A stretch of 26,190 nt of DNA, from contig CAKTTT010000007.1 of the NCBI GenBank assembly GCA_934615635.1, positions 1-26,190 on the forward strand. The letters are read 5' to 3'. Positions within the stretch are counted from its first letter, which is position 1, and each line of letters starts with the position of its first letter. A model generated the notes under the pieces. The model saw only the letters and a program-made list of their open reading frames with translations, did no database searches and was not told where the DNA came from. This DNA comes from an uncultured Eubacteriales bacterium (GTDB lineage Bacteria; Bacillota; Clostridia; Oscillospirales; Acutalibacteraceae). The translations under genes were made by a program, and so were the position numbers. This document shows positions 14,128 to 21,471 of this stretch, in pieces.

Positions 14128-14478
14128 ATGAAAGCAAGATTGCCCCAGGGATACGGCGGCGGTGGTGCCGGCAACATGCAGAGTATGCTTAAGCAGGCGC
14201 AGAAGATGCAGGAGGATATGGCGCGGCTCCAGGAGGAGCTGGATGCCCGGGAGTACACGGCTACTGCCGGCGGCGGCGCGGTCACCGCGGTGGTGGACGG
14301 CAAGCACAAGGTGAAGAGCTTGGAGATCAAGCCCGAAGTGGTGGATCCCGAGGACGTGGAGATGCTGGCCGATCTGGTGGCGGCCGCGGTAAACGAGGCC
14401 ATCCGGCAGGCGGTGGAAACCTCCGAGACGGAGATGGCCAAAATCACCAGCGGGGCGGGACTTCCGGGAATGTTCTAA
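14128..14478 (+). CDS. ybaB: YbaB/EbfC-family nucleoid-associated protein
   Basis: The 116-residue product has a Gly-rich N-terminus (MKARLPQGYGGGGAGN) followed by the family core. The core is MQSMLKQAQKMQEDMARLQEEL, then a beta sheet with AVTAVVDGKHKVKSLEI, and a C-terminal helix ending GLPGMF, like many family members. YbaB proteins are small dimeric DNA-binding proteins whose gene sits between dnaX and recR in most bacteria, as here. The ATG at 14128 has only a distant GAGGAAAG; the alternative Met at residue 17 has none, and the longer N-terminus is common in Clostridia, so I kept the first. It is probably co-transcribed with recR. Confidence 0.93.
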   Translation: MKARLPQGYGGGGAGNMQSMLKQAQKMQEDMARLQEELDAREYTATAGGGAVTAVVDGKHKVKSLEIKPEVVDPEDVEMLADLVAAAVNEAIRQAVETSETEMAKITSGAGLPGMF

Positions 14479-14514
14479 GCCTAGGAGCAAACGGAGAACG
14501 CAGCGATGCAATGC

Positions 14515-14547
14515 GGCCGTCCCTCTGCGCAAGAGAGGCGGGCGGCC
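14515..14547 (+). other. GC-rich hairpin between ybaB and recR
   Basis: GGCCGTCC and CTCT (14515-14526) pair with AGAG and GGGCGGCC (14532-14547) with unpaired bases in the 3' arm. There is no T run, so it is more likely an RNA-processing or stability element than a terminator. Confidence 0.35.
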
Positions 14548-14570
14548 CCTGAAAGGACAGAAAGCTTACC

Positions 14571-15170
14571 ATGGCCTACACGGTGGCGCCGCTGGCGCGT
14601 CTGGTGGAGCAGCTAGAGCGGTTGCCGGGAATCGGGCACAAATCCGCTCAACGGCTGGCCTATTATCTGCTGAACATCGGGGACGGGGCGGCGGCGGATT
14701 TCGTCGGCGCCATTACCGATGCGAGGGAAAAAATCCATGAGTGCCGCATCTGCCACAACCTCACCGATCAGGAGCTGTGCCCCATCTGCCGGACGGATAG
14801 CCGGGATAAGGGGATCATCTGCGTGGTGGAGGATCCCCGGGACGTGATGGCGTTTGAACGCACCCGGGAATACAACGGCACCTATCATGTGCTCCACGGC
14901 ACCATCTCCCCCATGGACGGGGTGGGGCCGGATCAATTGCGGATCAAGCAGCTTCTGGCCCGGATCGCCGGGGAGGAGGTGCGGGAGGTGATCATGGCCA
15001 CCAACCCCACGGTGGAGGGGGAGGCCACGGCGATGTACATCTCCAAGCTGCTCAAGCCCTTTGAAGTGAGGGTCACCCGGCTGGCCTACGGCATCCCGGT
15101 GGGCGGCGACCTGGAATACGCGGACGAGATCACGCTGCGCCGCTCCCTGGAGGGCCGCAGCGAGCTGTAA
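14571..15170 (+). CDS. recR: Recombination mediator protein RecR
   Basis: The 199-residue product has the standard RecR order: helix-hairpin-helix RLPGIGHKSAQRLAYYLL (17-34), a C4 zinc finger with Cys58, 61, 70 and 73 (CRIC...CPIC), a Toprim domain (from about 82; ICVVEDPRDV), and the C-terminal end RLAYGIPVGGDLEYADEITL. RecR works with RecF and RecO to load RecA on gapped DNA. The length equals the usual 198-200 residues. The start has AAAGGA upstream at a somewhat long distance, and the MAYTVAPLARLVEQL start fits the family. It sits 92 bases after ybaB and 52 before serS on the same strand. Confidence 0.97.
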   Translation: MAYTVAPLARLVEQLERLPGIGHKSAQRLAYYLLNIGDGAAADFVGAITDAREKIHECRICHNLTDQELCPICRTDSRDKGIICVVEDPRDVMAFERTREYNGTYHVLHGTISPMDGVGPDQLRIKQLLARIAGEEVREVIMATNPTVEGEATAMYISKLLKPFEVRVTRLAYGIPVGGDLEYADEITLRRSLEGRSEL

Positions 15171-15222
15171 ATAACCTTGATAACGAAGAAATGGAATTTA
15201 GTCAAAAAGGACGGTAACGGCT

Positions 15223-16503
15223 ATGTTGGACATTAAACTGATTCGCAGCGATCCCGAAATGGTGAAGGCGGCCATCCGCAAGCGGGAGATGGAGCTGGAC
15301 GCCACGGTGGATGAGATCCTGGACATCGACGCCCGGCGCCGCAGCCTGACGGGGCAGACCGAGGCGCTCAAGGCGGAGCAGAACGCCGCCTCCAAGCAGA
15401 TCCCCCAGCTTAAAAAGGAGGGGGGGGACGTGGCCGGGCTGATGGCGCGGATGAAGGAGCTGTCCGCCCGGATCAAGGAGGAGGACGCGGCGCTGACCGC
15501 GTTGGAGGAGAAGCAGAAGGAGCTGCTGCTCTGCCTGCCCAATCTGCCCGACCCCGATTTGGAAAGCGGCGGCAAGGAGAACAACAAGCCCGTCCGGGTG
15601 TTCGGCGAGCAGCCCCAATTTGATTTCCCCCTGAAGAACCATGTGGAGCTGTGCGAGAGTCTGGGCCTCATCGATTATGAGCGGGGCGCCAAGATCGCGG
15701 GCAACGGCTCCTGGATCTATCGGGGCCTGGGCGCCCGGATGGAATGGGCGTTGCTGAACTTTTTTGTTAACGAGCATTTGAACGACGGCTATGAGCTGAT
15801 TTTGCCCCCCCATATGCTGGGATATGAGTGCGGGTATGTGGCCGGCCAGTTCCCCAAGTTCGAGGATGAGGTGTATTGGATCCAGAACCCCACCAGCTCC
15901 GACCGGCGGTTCATGCTGCCCACCGCGGAAACCGCGCTGGTCAATCTCCACCGGGGGGAAATCCTCACCGAGGCGGATCTGCCCCGGAAATATATCGCCT
16001 ACACCCCCTGCTACCGCCGGGAGGCGGGCAGCTACCGCGCGGAGGAGCGGGGGATGATCCGCGGCCATCAGTTCAACAAGGTGGAAATGGTGCAGTACAC
16101 CGCGCCCGAAGCCTCCGACGAGGCTTTCGCCGAGCTGGTGGGCAAGGCGGAACGGCTGGTGCAGGAGCTGGGGCTCCATTATCGGCTGAGTAAGCTGGCG
16201 GCGGGGGATTGTTCCTTCTCCATGGCCCGGACCTACGACATCGAGGTATGGATCCCCAGCATGGGGATCTACAAGGAGGTCAGCTCCGCCTCTAACGCCC
16301 GGGATTATCAGGCGCGGCGGGGCAACGTCAAGGTGCGGGGAGCGGACGGCAAGCTGCGGCTGGCCCACACCCTCAACGCCTCTGGCCTAGCCACCAGCCG
16401 GGTGATGCCCGCTATTGTGGAGCAGTATCAGAATGCCGACGGATCGGTTACCGTGCCGGAGGTGCTGCGTCCCTATATGGGTGGTGTGGAGGTTATCCGA
16501 TAG
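15223..16503 (+). CDS. serS: Seryl-tRNA synthetase
   Basis: The 426-residue class II synthetase charges tRNA-Ser (and tRNA-Sec where present). The N-terminal long coiled-coil arm (about 1-105; MLDIKLIRSDPEMVKAAI) grips the long variable arm of the tRNA. The catalytic core shows the serine-binding TAETALVNLH region (about 234-243), motif 2 from Cys263 (CYRREAGSYRAEERGMIRG, then HQFNKVEM), and motif 3 LNASGLATSRVMPAIVE (from about 384). Length is normal. AAAAAGGA precedes the ATG at a suitable distance. Only 52 bases separate it from recR, leaving no room for a T-box leader, so it probably shares the upstream transcript. It ends the cluster with a strong terminator. Confidence 0.97.
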   Translation: MLDIKLIRSDPEMVKAAIRKREMELDATVDEILDIDARRRSLTGQTEALKAEQNAASKQIPQLKKEGGDVAGLMARMKELSARIKEEDAALTALEEKQKELLLCLPNLPDPDLESGGKENNKPVRVFGEQPQFDFPLKNHVELCESLGLIDYERGAKIAGNGSWIYRGLGARMEWALLNFFVNEHLNDGYELILPPHMLGYECGYVAGQFPKFEDEVYWIQNPTSSDRRFMLPTAETALVNLHRGEILTEADLPRKYIAYTPCYRREAGSYRAEERGMIRGHQFNKVEMVQYTAPEASDEAFAELVGKAERLVQELGLHYRLSKLAAGDCSFSMARTYDIEVWIPSMGIYKEVSSASNARDYQARRGNVKVRGADGKLRLAHTLNASGLATSRVMPAIVEQYQNADGSVTVPEVLRPYMGGVEVIR

Positions 16504-16559
16504 AAGCCTGGCCCGTGGAGGCATCGCAGGTCGGCATAATGATTACAGACGAAACAAAG

Positions 16560-16597
16560 CCAGCCGCCGGAACCATTTGGTCCCGGCGGCTGGTTTT
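16560..16597 (+). terminator. Intrinsic terminator of the dnaX-serS cluster
   Basis: CCAGCCGCCGG (16560-16570) pairs perfectly with CCGGCGGCTGG (16583-16593), and ACC with GGT inside, followed by TTTTGTTG. It lies 57 bases after the serS stop codon. Confidence 0.92.
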
Positions 16598-16610
16598 GTT
16601 GTGATGGAAA

Positions 16611-16674
16611 CCACCGGCTGTGCCGGTGGAGGTCCCTCGTCAGCTTTCGCTTCCAGCATGGAGGGAAGCGGGAC
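16611..16674 (+). repeat. Tandem hairpins after serS, CCGGCTGTGCCGG type
   Basis: CCACCGGC (16611-16618) pairs with GCCGGTGG (16622-16629) around TGT. A second nested stem follows: GTCCC (16632-16636) with GGGAC (16670-16674), and CGCTTCC (16648-16654) with GGAAGCG (16664-16670). The first core matches the hairpin after nifJ. The compact pair of stems looks like a dispersed non-coding repeat unit, but this cannot be proven from one window. Confidence 0.45.
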
Positions 16675-17131
16675 GCCAACAAAAGGCTCAATGCCAGATA
16701 AGAGCCAACGGCAGAGGAGATAGGCCCGTTTGCGGGCGGTGAGGCGAGGGATGCGAGCGGGAAACCGCGGTGCATCTCGAAAGGCGAGCTGGTCGCGAGC
16801 GCCTATGGGGCAGTTCGATCGTAGGGAAAGGTTCCCGGTTGAAGCAGCGTTCGGGAAGGGCTTTGACGACCCGCGGAAAACCGAAAAGATAAGAGGGAGA
16901 TGGGAGAGTAGGGTAGGGGGGAGAAAAAAGAGGGCAGCGAGGCGGCGGCCCGCATCGCGTGGGAGAGTCCTTTGGACGCTGGAAGGAGGCGCCGTATGCG
17001 GAAATCAGGCGTGAAGGAAACAGGGGCGGAGTGCGCCCCCCCTCGCCCCCGCCTTCAGGCACAGCCGCTTTGGCGCTCTTCGGGCGATTTCGGCCAAGGC
17101 GCCACAAACTGGACAGGCCCGGGAAGCCGGA
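16675..17131. other. Gene-free spacer between convergent serS and the lipoprotein gene
   Basis: No credible gene was found. The plus strand has a purine-rich stretch at about 16872-16945 and scattered short GC hairpins such as GCCCGTTTGCGGGC (16727-16737 region). Short open frames here have no family resemblance. Confidence 0.5.
17023..17039 (-). terminator. Weak terminator candidate downstream of the lipoprotein gene
   Basis: On the minus strand GGGGCG and CGCCCC form a six-bp stem with a five-base loop, followed by TGTTTCC. It is about 95 bases past the stop codon and the T run is poor. Confidence 0.3.
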
Positions 17132-17497
17132 CTATTGAAACACCGCGCCGTCGGGGATATCGGCGAAAGAGGGGAGGGCGGAGGATCCTGTGGCATCGAA
17201 AACCAGGGTCTCCCCCCGGATGGCAAAGAGGTATTCCTGCTCTCCGTCGTCGGTTTTCAGCAGCAGCGTGTGGTTCTTGATCTCATAAGATCCCCGGGGC
17301 ATATAGCTGTCCAGGGGGGAAAGGGTAAGAGTGAAGCGGTCATCCTCCAGCACAAGGGTGGGTTTCATGACCGGTTCGGACGAGGCGGCGTAGGTGTAAA
17401 CCCGGGAGACGACGCTTTCGGTCGGACGGCTCTCGCAGCCGGCAAGGAAGAGGGCGAGCAGCAGCGCCGGCAGGCATAGGGCGGCGATCTTTTTCAT
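17132..17497 (-). CDS. Small lipoprotein of unknown function
   Basis: The 121-residue product begins MKKIAALCLPALLLALFLAGC, a lipoprotein signal peptide with a LAGC lipobox, so Cys21 should be lipidated and the protein anchored on the outer face of the membrane. The mature part of about 100 residues is polar and mostly beta-strand-like (LVLEDDRFTLTLSPLD, SYEIKNHTLLLKTDDGEQEYLF), reminiscent of small one-domain proteins, but I do not recognise a family. GGGAGG lies eight bases before the ATG and is itself inside a short hairpin. A promoter at 17622-17650 produces a structured leader of about 115 bases. It follows the merR-family gene on the same strand but has its own promoter. Confidence 0.8.
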   Translation of the reverse strand: MKKIAALCLPALLLALFLAGCESRPTESVVSRVYTYAASSEPVMKPTLVLEDDRFTLTLSPLDSYMPRGSYEIKNHTLLLKTDDGEQEYLFAIRGETLVFDATGSSALPSFADIPDGAVFQ

Positions 17498-17516
17498 ATA
17501 GAGGTCCTCCCTATAT
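17496..17516 (-). promoter_or_regulatory. Hairpin covering the lipoprotein ribosome binding site
   Basis: On the minus strand ATATAGGG and CTCTATAT-type arms form an eight-bp stem (with one G-U pair) whose loop and stem hold the GGGAGG binding site and touch the ATG. Pairing would hide the start, so translation may depend on melting or on leader folding. Confidence 0.4.
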
Positions 17517-17528
17517 TAGATTTTATGA

Positions 17529-17599
17529 CACCAAGGGGCGGCCGGAGGGAGAAAGGCTTCTGTTCCATCTGCGGCGGGCCTTTTTCCGCCCGCTTGGTG
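17529..17599 (-). other. Structured leader RNA of the lipoprotein gene
   Basis: On the minus strand CACCAAG-CGGGCGG (17599-17586) pairs with CCGCCCC-TTGGTG (17541-17529), enclosing about 44 bases that can form further stems (GCGGGC with GCCCGC). It is preceded by GGGAG...CTCCC. No T run follows, so it is not a plain terminator, and I match it to no known riboswitch. Confidence 0.4.
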
Positions 17600-17621
17600 G
17601 GGAGCCTTTATCTCCCTGAAA

Positions 17622-17650
17622 ATTATAGCACAGTCCATGCCGATTGTCAC
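17622..17650 (-). promoter_or_regulatory. Promoter of the lipoprotein gene
   Basis: On the minus strand GTGACA (17650-17645) and TATAAT (17627-17622) are 17 bases apart, with TGC directly before the -10 as an extended element. It starts 14 bases after the stop codon of the MerR-family gene. Confidence 0.75.
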
Positions 17651-17663
17651 CGCCTGGAACGTT

Positions 17664-18590
17664 TCAGCCATCCGCCTCATCCCCGGCAGCGGACAAGGCC
17701 GCCTGTTCCTCGTCGAACAGCGCCGCCGCTTCCGGAAACTGGCGGCGGAAGGACTCGTCCGCCAAAGCGATGCGCTGCCGGTAAGCTCTGTAGGCGGGGC
17801 TAAGACGCTCCAGATTACGCAAAAAGCCCTCGTAGCCCACCGCCTGCTGAAAGGCGAGAAGTTGCCGGCGCAGGGCCCCCGCGGGGGAACGGCGGAAGGC
17901 GGGGGAGCTCCGATAGGCCAAATAGTTCCTGATGGCCTCCTGGTTTTCCGACAGGTAGCGGTCGGGCTCCGCAAGAGCAGCTTCCATGGCGGCGTCCGCC
18001 TGCGCCAGAGATGCATCCGTCAGCTTTTCGCAGGCGGTCCGGAGCGACTCCTCCAGCTCCGGCGGAAAGGGGAGTTCCTCCAGATTGTCCAGAAAATCCA
18101 GAATGGCGGCGTAGGCCGCGGCCTTTTCCTCCGTATCCACCGGCGTATCCAGAAACCAGCCGAAGTGGAGGAAGATAAAATCGCCGTATTTTCCGGGGAA
18201 AGCCGCCTGCAGCCGGAGGGCGGCCGGCTGTTCTCGCCCCAGGCGGCGACGGATCTCTCTTTCCGTTTCCGGATGGTCCGGCCCGCTTTGCAGCATCAGG
18301 CGCAGGCAATCGCGGCTGACCTCCAGCCGTCGGGAGGCGGCATCCTGCTCCGCCAGGCAGGCCCGCAACGCCTCGGCGGGATCCGGGCCGTCCAAAATCC
18401 CCCGAATCGCCTCTACCGGTACCTCAAGCCGGTGCAGCAGGAGGATTCGCTCCATCCGCCGCGCGTCTTCCGGTGTGAATTCCCGGTAGCCGTTTTCCAG
18501 GCGGCGGGGATGGAGCAGCCCCTGCTCCTCGTAATAGGCCGCCGCCTTCCGGGTGGCGCCGGACAGCCGGCAGAATTCTTGTAAACGCAT
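17664..18590 (-). CDS. MerR-family transcriptional regulator with a large helical effector domain
   Basis: From the ATG at 18590 the product has 308 residues. The first 70 form the MerR winged helix: MRLQEFCRLSGATRKAAAYY, then EEQGLLHPRR, NGYREFTPEDARRM, and the linker into a dimerisation helix (LHRLEVPVEAIRGIL). The remaining 230 residues are all-helical and rich in Ala, Leu, Glu and Arg, with an FPGKYGDFIFLHFGWFLDTP segment seen in a Clostridia MerR subgroup. No metal-binding cysteine pattern is visible, so a small organic ligand is more likely than a metal. GAGGTG six bases before this ATG decides the start; a GTG nine bases earlier overlaps the binding site. A palindrome between its own -35 and -10 indicates autoregulation. 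Target genes besides itself are unknown. Confidence 0.88.
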   Translation of the reverse strand: MRLQEFCRLSGATRKAAAYYEEQGLLHPRRLENGYREFTPEDARRMERILLLHRLEVPVEAIRGILDGPDPAEALRACLAEQDAASRRLEVSRDCLRLMLQSGPDHPETEREIRRRLGREQPAALRLQAAFPGKYGDFIFLHFGWFLDTPVDTEEKAAAYAAILDFLDNLEELPFPPELEESLRTACEKLTDASLAQADAAMEAALAEPDRYLSENQEAIRNYLAYRSSPAFRRSPAGALRRQLLAFQQAVGYEGFLRNLERLSPAYRAYRQRIALADESFRRQFPEAAALFDEEQAALSAAGDEADG

Positions 18591-18608
18591 ATGCATCACC
18601 TCTTTTTT

Positions 18609-18639
18609 AGGATATACCCGTCCCCTGGGGGCGGGTCAA
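18609..18639 (-). promoter_or_regulatory. MerR-type promoter with a palindromic operator in the spacer
   Basis: On the minus strand TTGACC (18639-18634) is followed by TATATC at 17 bases (18616-18611) or TATCCT at 19 bases (18614-18609). The spacer holds an imperfect 21-bp palindrome ACCCG-C-CCCC-A-GGGG-A-CGGGT (18636-18616). MerR-family proteins bind such dyads in over-long 19-20-base spacers and untwist them, so the 19-base register is the more telling. Confidence 0.75.
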
Positions 18640-18752
18640 GAGAAAAAACAAAAGAGGCGGATAGGGAATGAAGGAGAGCAGGCGAAAAGCAAGAGACGGA
18701 CAGGCGGAAAAAAGGAGAGCTCTCCGCACGGCGGCTGTCCGTTTCTACAGAA

Positions 18753-18796
18753 CCGCCCGAACCCCGCCGATGGAAGGGGCGGCAGGGCTCGGGCGG
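18753..18796 (-). terminator. Probable terminator of the glycoside hydrolase gene
   Basis: On the minus strand CCGCCCGA-G-CCC-T-GCC (18796-18780 region) pairs with GGC-G-GGG-T-TCGGGCGG (ending 18753), a 16-17-bp stem with two G-U pairs, starting about ten bases past the stop codon. The tail TTCTGT is weak. The rest of the spacer up to the MerR promoter (18640-18752) is purine-rich with no gene. Confidence 0.6.
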
Positions 18797-18804
18797 AAAA
18801 AGGA

Positions 18805-20244
18805 TTATAGGGTGGGATGGAAATCCCCCGCGGGAGTCAGGAAGGGGTCCCCCTCCGGCGGCCGGCGCAGGGGGAAGGGGAGATCGAAGGGATTGGCCAG
18901 GGGATGCTTGACCGCCCAGCGCACGGGGAAGGTTTTTCCCTTCATCCGGAGCTGCAGCCGCAGGATCACGTCTTGTTCGCTGTCACAGCCCCAGGTTTCG
19001 GCGGGCATGGGCAGCACGTACCGTTCCCGGCTGCCGGGGAAGGGCGCGCCGGCAGGGAGGGAACGGACGACGCAGCGGCCGTCCGGGAAGTGGGCGGACA
19101 GGGTCAGGACGCCGGGAACATCCGCGCAGCCGTCGTTGCACAGGGCGACCACCAGCTCCTGGCCGTTTTCCTCGCTGTAACGCCGCCAGACCACGGAGGG
19201 GCGAATCCGGTATCCCAGACGGGAGGTGAGCGTTTCGTATATGTCCGGACGGTACCGGTGGACGGCCAGCACATCCCAGGGGTTGAATCCCACGGCGGCG
19301 TAATGGGCGCCCCAGTCGAAATACCGCTGGATCAGGCTTTCCTCATGGAAAAGGGGAGCGGGATGGGTATGGAAGGGCAGCAGCGTCTCCCACAGGATGG
19401 CCCGGCCCGGCTTCCGGCGGGTCACCGCATCGTACTCATAGGGGGAGGAAAAAATCTGGAAGCTGTCCCGGCGCAGCCACACGTCCGTTTCCTCCACCGC
19501 CCGGACGCCCGCTTCGTAATCCAGATAATGCAGGGTCATGGCCGCCGGGGTGTTGGGGAAAGCGGCCAAATGGTCGCCGATCAAGGAGGAGATTACCCGT
19601 TCGGCAGCGGGGGCGTGATGGTTGGCCGGACGGTTTTCGCCCGGCCCGACGGCGTAGTGATGCCCCTCTCCCCATAGGCCGTAGCCGGATATGTCCACAT
19701 ATTCCAGCAGGGGATGCCGGTCGTATCGCTGCGCCAGCATATATAGCAGCTCCCGCCACCATTTGAGATACTCTTCCGTGTAGGCGGGGTAATATTTCAG
19801 GGACGGGCCGAAGCGGTAGTCGTTTTTGTAAGCCTCCATGGGCAGCCGGTCCAGCAGAAAGGCGGGGACGCTGGAGGGCTCGGCGCTGTGACGGCTGGCG
19901 TTCATCACCCGGAAGCTCCAACGCTTGCCCCGGGATTCCACCGCCTCCAGCATCCACTCCCATTCCTCGGGGAAGCAGAGGCGGCCGGGCTCCTGCTGAA
20001 TCCGGTTCCAGTCGATGCGGAAGTAGAGATTGTCCACATAGGGGAGCTCCAGCATCCGCAGAAAGGTGGCTTTGTCCAGCTTCCGGTTGGGATTGGCGAT
20101 TTCGCTCTCCTGGAATTCCCGCTCCGAGTAGCCGGTATGCATATGGTCGCTGAAAACATAGGCGTTCACGCCCATACCGGGGTTGGGCACCGCACCGGCG
20201 GCCGGATCGGTGTAGCCCAGATGGATGCAGCGGTCGATCATCAT
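18805..20244 (-). CDS. Putative intracellular glycoside hydrolase with TIM-barrel and C-terminal beta domain
   Basis: The 479-residue product has no signal peptide and should be cytoplasmic. It begins like DUF4832/GH-A-clan barrels (NPGMGVNAYV, then a LYFRIDWNRIQQEPG strand-helix, residues 73-87). It has DISGYGLWGEGHHY with Glu193 after strand 4, the usual acid/base place, and AILWET with Glu286, a candidate nucleophile. From about residue 340 a beta-sandwich-like domain follows (VVALCNDGCADVPGVLTLSA), as in many sugar-cleaving enzymes. The exact family and substrate are unknown; the call rests on fold-like features and two well-placed glutamates. AGGAGAGG eight bases before the first ATG sets the start. 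The adjacent AraC-family gene upstream on the same strand suggests sugar-induced control. Sequence divergence from familiar families is high. Confidence 0.65.
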   Translation of the reverse strand: MMIDRCIHLGYTDPAAGAVPNPGMGVNAYVFSDHMHTGYSEREFQESEIANPNRKLDKATFLRMLELPYVDNLYFRIDWNRIQQEPGRLCFPEEWEWMLEAVESRGKRWSFRVMNASRHSAEPSSVPAFLLDRLPMEAYKNDYRFGPSLKYYPAYTEEYLKWWRELLYMLAQRYDRHPLLEYVDISGYGLWGEGHHYAVGPGENRPANHHAPAAERVISSLIGDHLAAFPNTPAAMTLHYLDYEAGVRAVEETDVWLRRDSFQIFSSPYEYDAVTRRKPGRAILWETLLPFHTHPAPLFHEESLIQRYFDWGAHYAAVGFNPWDVLAVHRYRPDIYETLTSRLGYRIRPSVVWRRYSEENGQELVVALCNDGCADVPGVLTLSAHFPDGRCVVRSLPAGAPFPGSRERYVLPMPAETWGCDSEQDVILRLQLRMKGKTFPVRWAVKHPLANPFDLPFPLRRPPEGDPFLTPAGDFHPTL

Positions 20245-20338
20245 GGAAGAATCCTCTCCTCTCTCAAGTCAGACGGTTTGTCAGGGCTACTGTAAGCCTC
20301 CAGCGCCGCCGGGAACAAGAGGAAAAGGAAAAATGAGC

Positions 20339-20372
20339 AAAAATTTATATCTTCCGGTCAAATAATCGGAAG
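20339..20372 (-). terminator. Possible weak terminator after the AraC-family gene
   Basis: On the minus strand CTTCCG (20372-20367) pairs with CGGAAG (20356-20351) around a loop holding the stop codon, and ATATAAATTTTTG follows. The T run is eight bases away, so efficiency should be low and read-through into the hydrolase gene is possible. Confidence 0.35.
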
Positions 20373-21209
20373 CTCCACGCCCCTGTGATAGCGGGAGGGG
20401 GCGGTGCCGGTGTACCGGCGGAAAACGGCGGAGAAATACTGGGGGCTGGAAAAGCCGGTGCGGCGGGCGGTTTCCGCCACCGAGCAGCCGTCGTCCAGCA
20501 GCCGCCGCGCCCGCTGGATCCGGGCCACGGTGATCTGCCGGCTGACGGTGACGCCGTTCCTTTCCCGGAATATCCGGGAGAGGTAGGCCGGACTGACAAA
20601 GAAAACCCGGCTGAGCTGGGAAAGCCCCAGATCCGGATCCTCCAGATGATCGGCGATATACCGGCCGACGTATTCCACCAGCCGGCTTTTCATCACATGC
20701 TCAGGGGCGGGCTGGCGTTCTTCCAGAAGGAGGGAAAGAAGGCGATACAGAACCGAAAGGGCATATAGATCCGTCGCCAGCGGATTGACCGGGCTGGCTG
20801 CCAGTTTCCAGGCTTCTTCCGCCGCCGCCGGGCTCTCCAACCGGCAAACGGGGGAGGAGGCCGTCAGACCGGCCTGGGCGCAGAGGGCGGCTGCTCCCGT
20901 GCCGCCGAATTCGATCCAGACATATTCCCAGGGATCGGTTTCGGAGGACTGGTAGGCGAAGGTCAGGTCGGGGGGGATGAAAAACAATCCCCCGGCTTCC
21001 ACGTCATAGGAACGGCCGTCCAGCACAAAACGGCCGCGGCCGCTGAGAATATAGTGCAGGACAAAGTGCGGCTTGGTCCCGGGCGGCCCCACCATCTCAC
21101 CGGCCGTACATCGCTGGTAGCCAAAGACCAGGCTGTTTACCTCCCCGCTTACCGGCGTGTTGGTATAGCGGAAAAATTCCCTCTGCTCTTCTTTCTCCTT
21201 CGGTCGCAT
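20358..21209 (-). CDS. AraC-family transcriptional regulator with cupin sensor domain
   Basis: The 283-residue product has an N-terminal cupin-like domain (about residues 25-130; FVLHYILSGRGRFVLDGRSYDVEAGGLFFIPPD), which in this family binds a sugar or related ligand. The C-terminal part is a pair of helix-turn-helix motifs (about 180-278). The first is LGLSQLSRVFFVSPAYLSRIF and the second is SVAETARRTGFSSPQYFSAVFRRYTGTAPSRYH, the AraC signature. It is intact and of typical length. AGAGGGGG lies ten bases before the ATG. It is upstream of the hydrolase on the same strand with a 113-base gap, so it probably controls that gene. No transporter genes are next to it. Confidence 0.93.
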   Translation of the reverse strand: MRPKEKEEQREFFRYTNTPVSGEVNSLVFGYQRCTAGEMVGPPGTKPHFVLHYILSGRGRFVLDGRSYDVEAGGLFFIPPDLTFAYQSSETDPWEYVWIEFGGTGAAALCAQAGLTASSPVCRLESPAAAEEAWKLAASPVNPLATDLYALSVLYRLLSLLLEERQPAPEHVMKSRLVEYVGRYIADHLEDPDLGLSQLSRVFFVSPAYLSRIFRERNGVTVSRQITVARIQRARRLLDDGCSVAETARRTGFSSPQYFSAVFRRYTGTAPSRYHRGVELPII

Positions 21210-21239
21210 GGCGCACGCTCCCCCTCTCAGCCTGTCGGC

Positions 21240-21283
21240 GGATGTTGCATCCTCAGTATAGCGGCCCGGGAGCGGGTGCGCAA
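21240..21283 (-). promoter_or_regulatory. Promoter of the AraC-family gene with adjacent dyad
   Basis: On the minus strand TTGCGC (21283-21278) and TATACT (21260-21255) are 17 bases apart. A 13-base dyad GGATG-CAA-CATCC (21252-21240) lies at the expected start of transcription and could be an operator or a small leader hairpin. Confidence 0.5.
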
Positions 21284-21471
21284 GCGGGAAATTTTCGGCG
21301 GTGGGGGATAGGAGTCAAAAAATCCGCCGTCCGGGTTGCCCGTTTTATAGGGGACGGCCGAAGAGGCTTCCGCAGCCGCACCTCACGCCTTGAAGGGAGA
21401 GTGGTGTAATAGAAGGAAGGGGAAAGAGCCGGGCCCGCCGAAGTCGGGGAGGAAGGAAACCGGCGCCATCC
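21284..21471. other. Spacer without a recognisable gene
   Basis: Between the AraC promoter and the flavoprotein remnant I see no protein-like frame. The plus strand has short purine-rich runs (GAAGGAAGGGGAAAGAG near 21413-21429), and no FAD-binding N-terminal coding sequence that would complete the remnant. Confidence 0.45.

Noticed and set aside
15171..15222. T-box leader before serS
   Set aside because: Only 52 bases are available, and no T-box sequence or terminator precedes the gene.
16730..17014. Short open frames in the serS-lipoprotein spacer
   Set aside because: Products are Arg/Gly-rich, lack binding sites and resemble no family.
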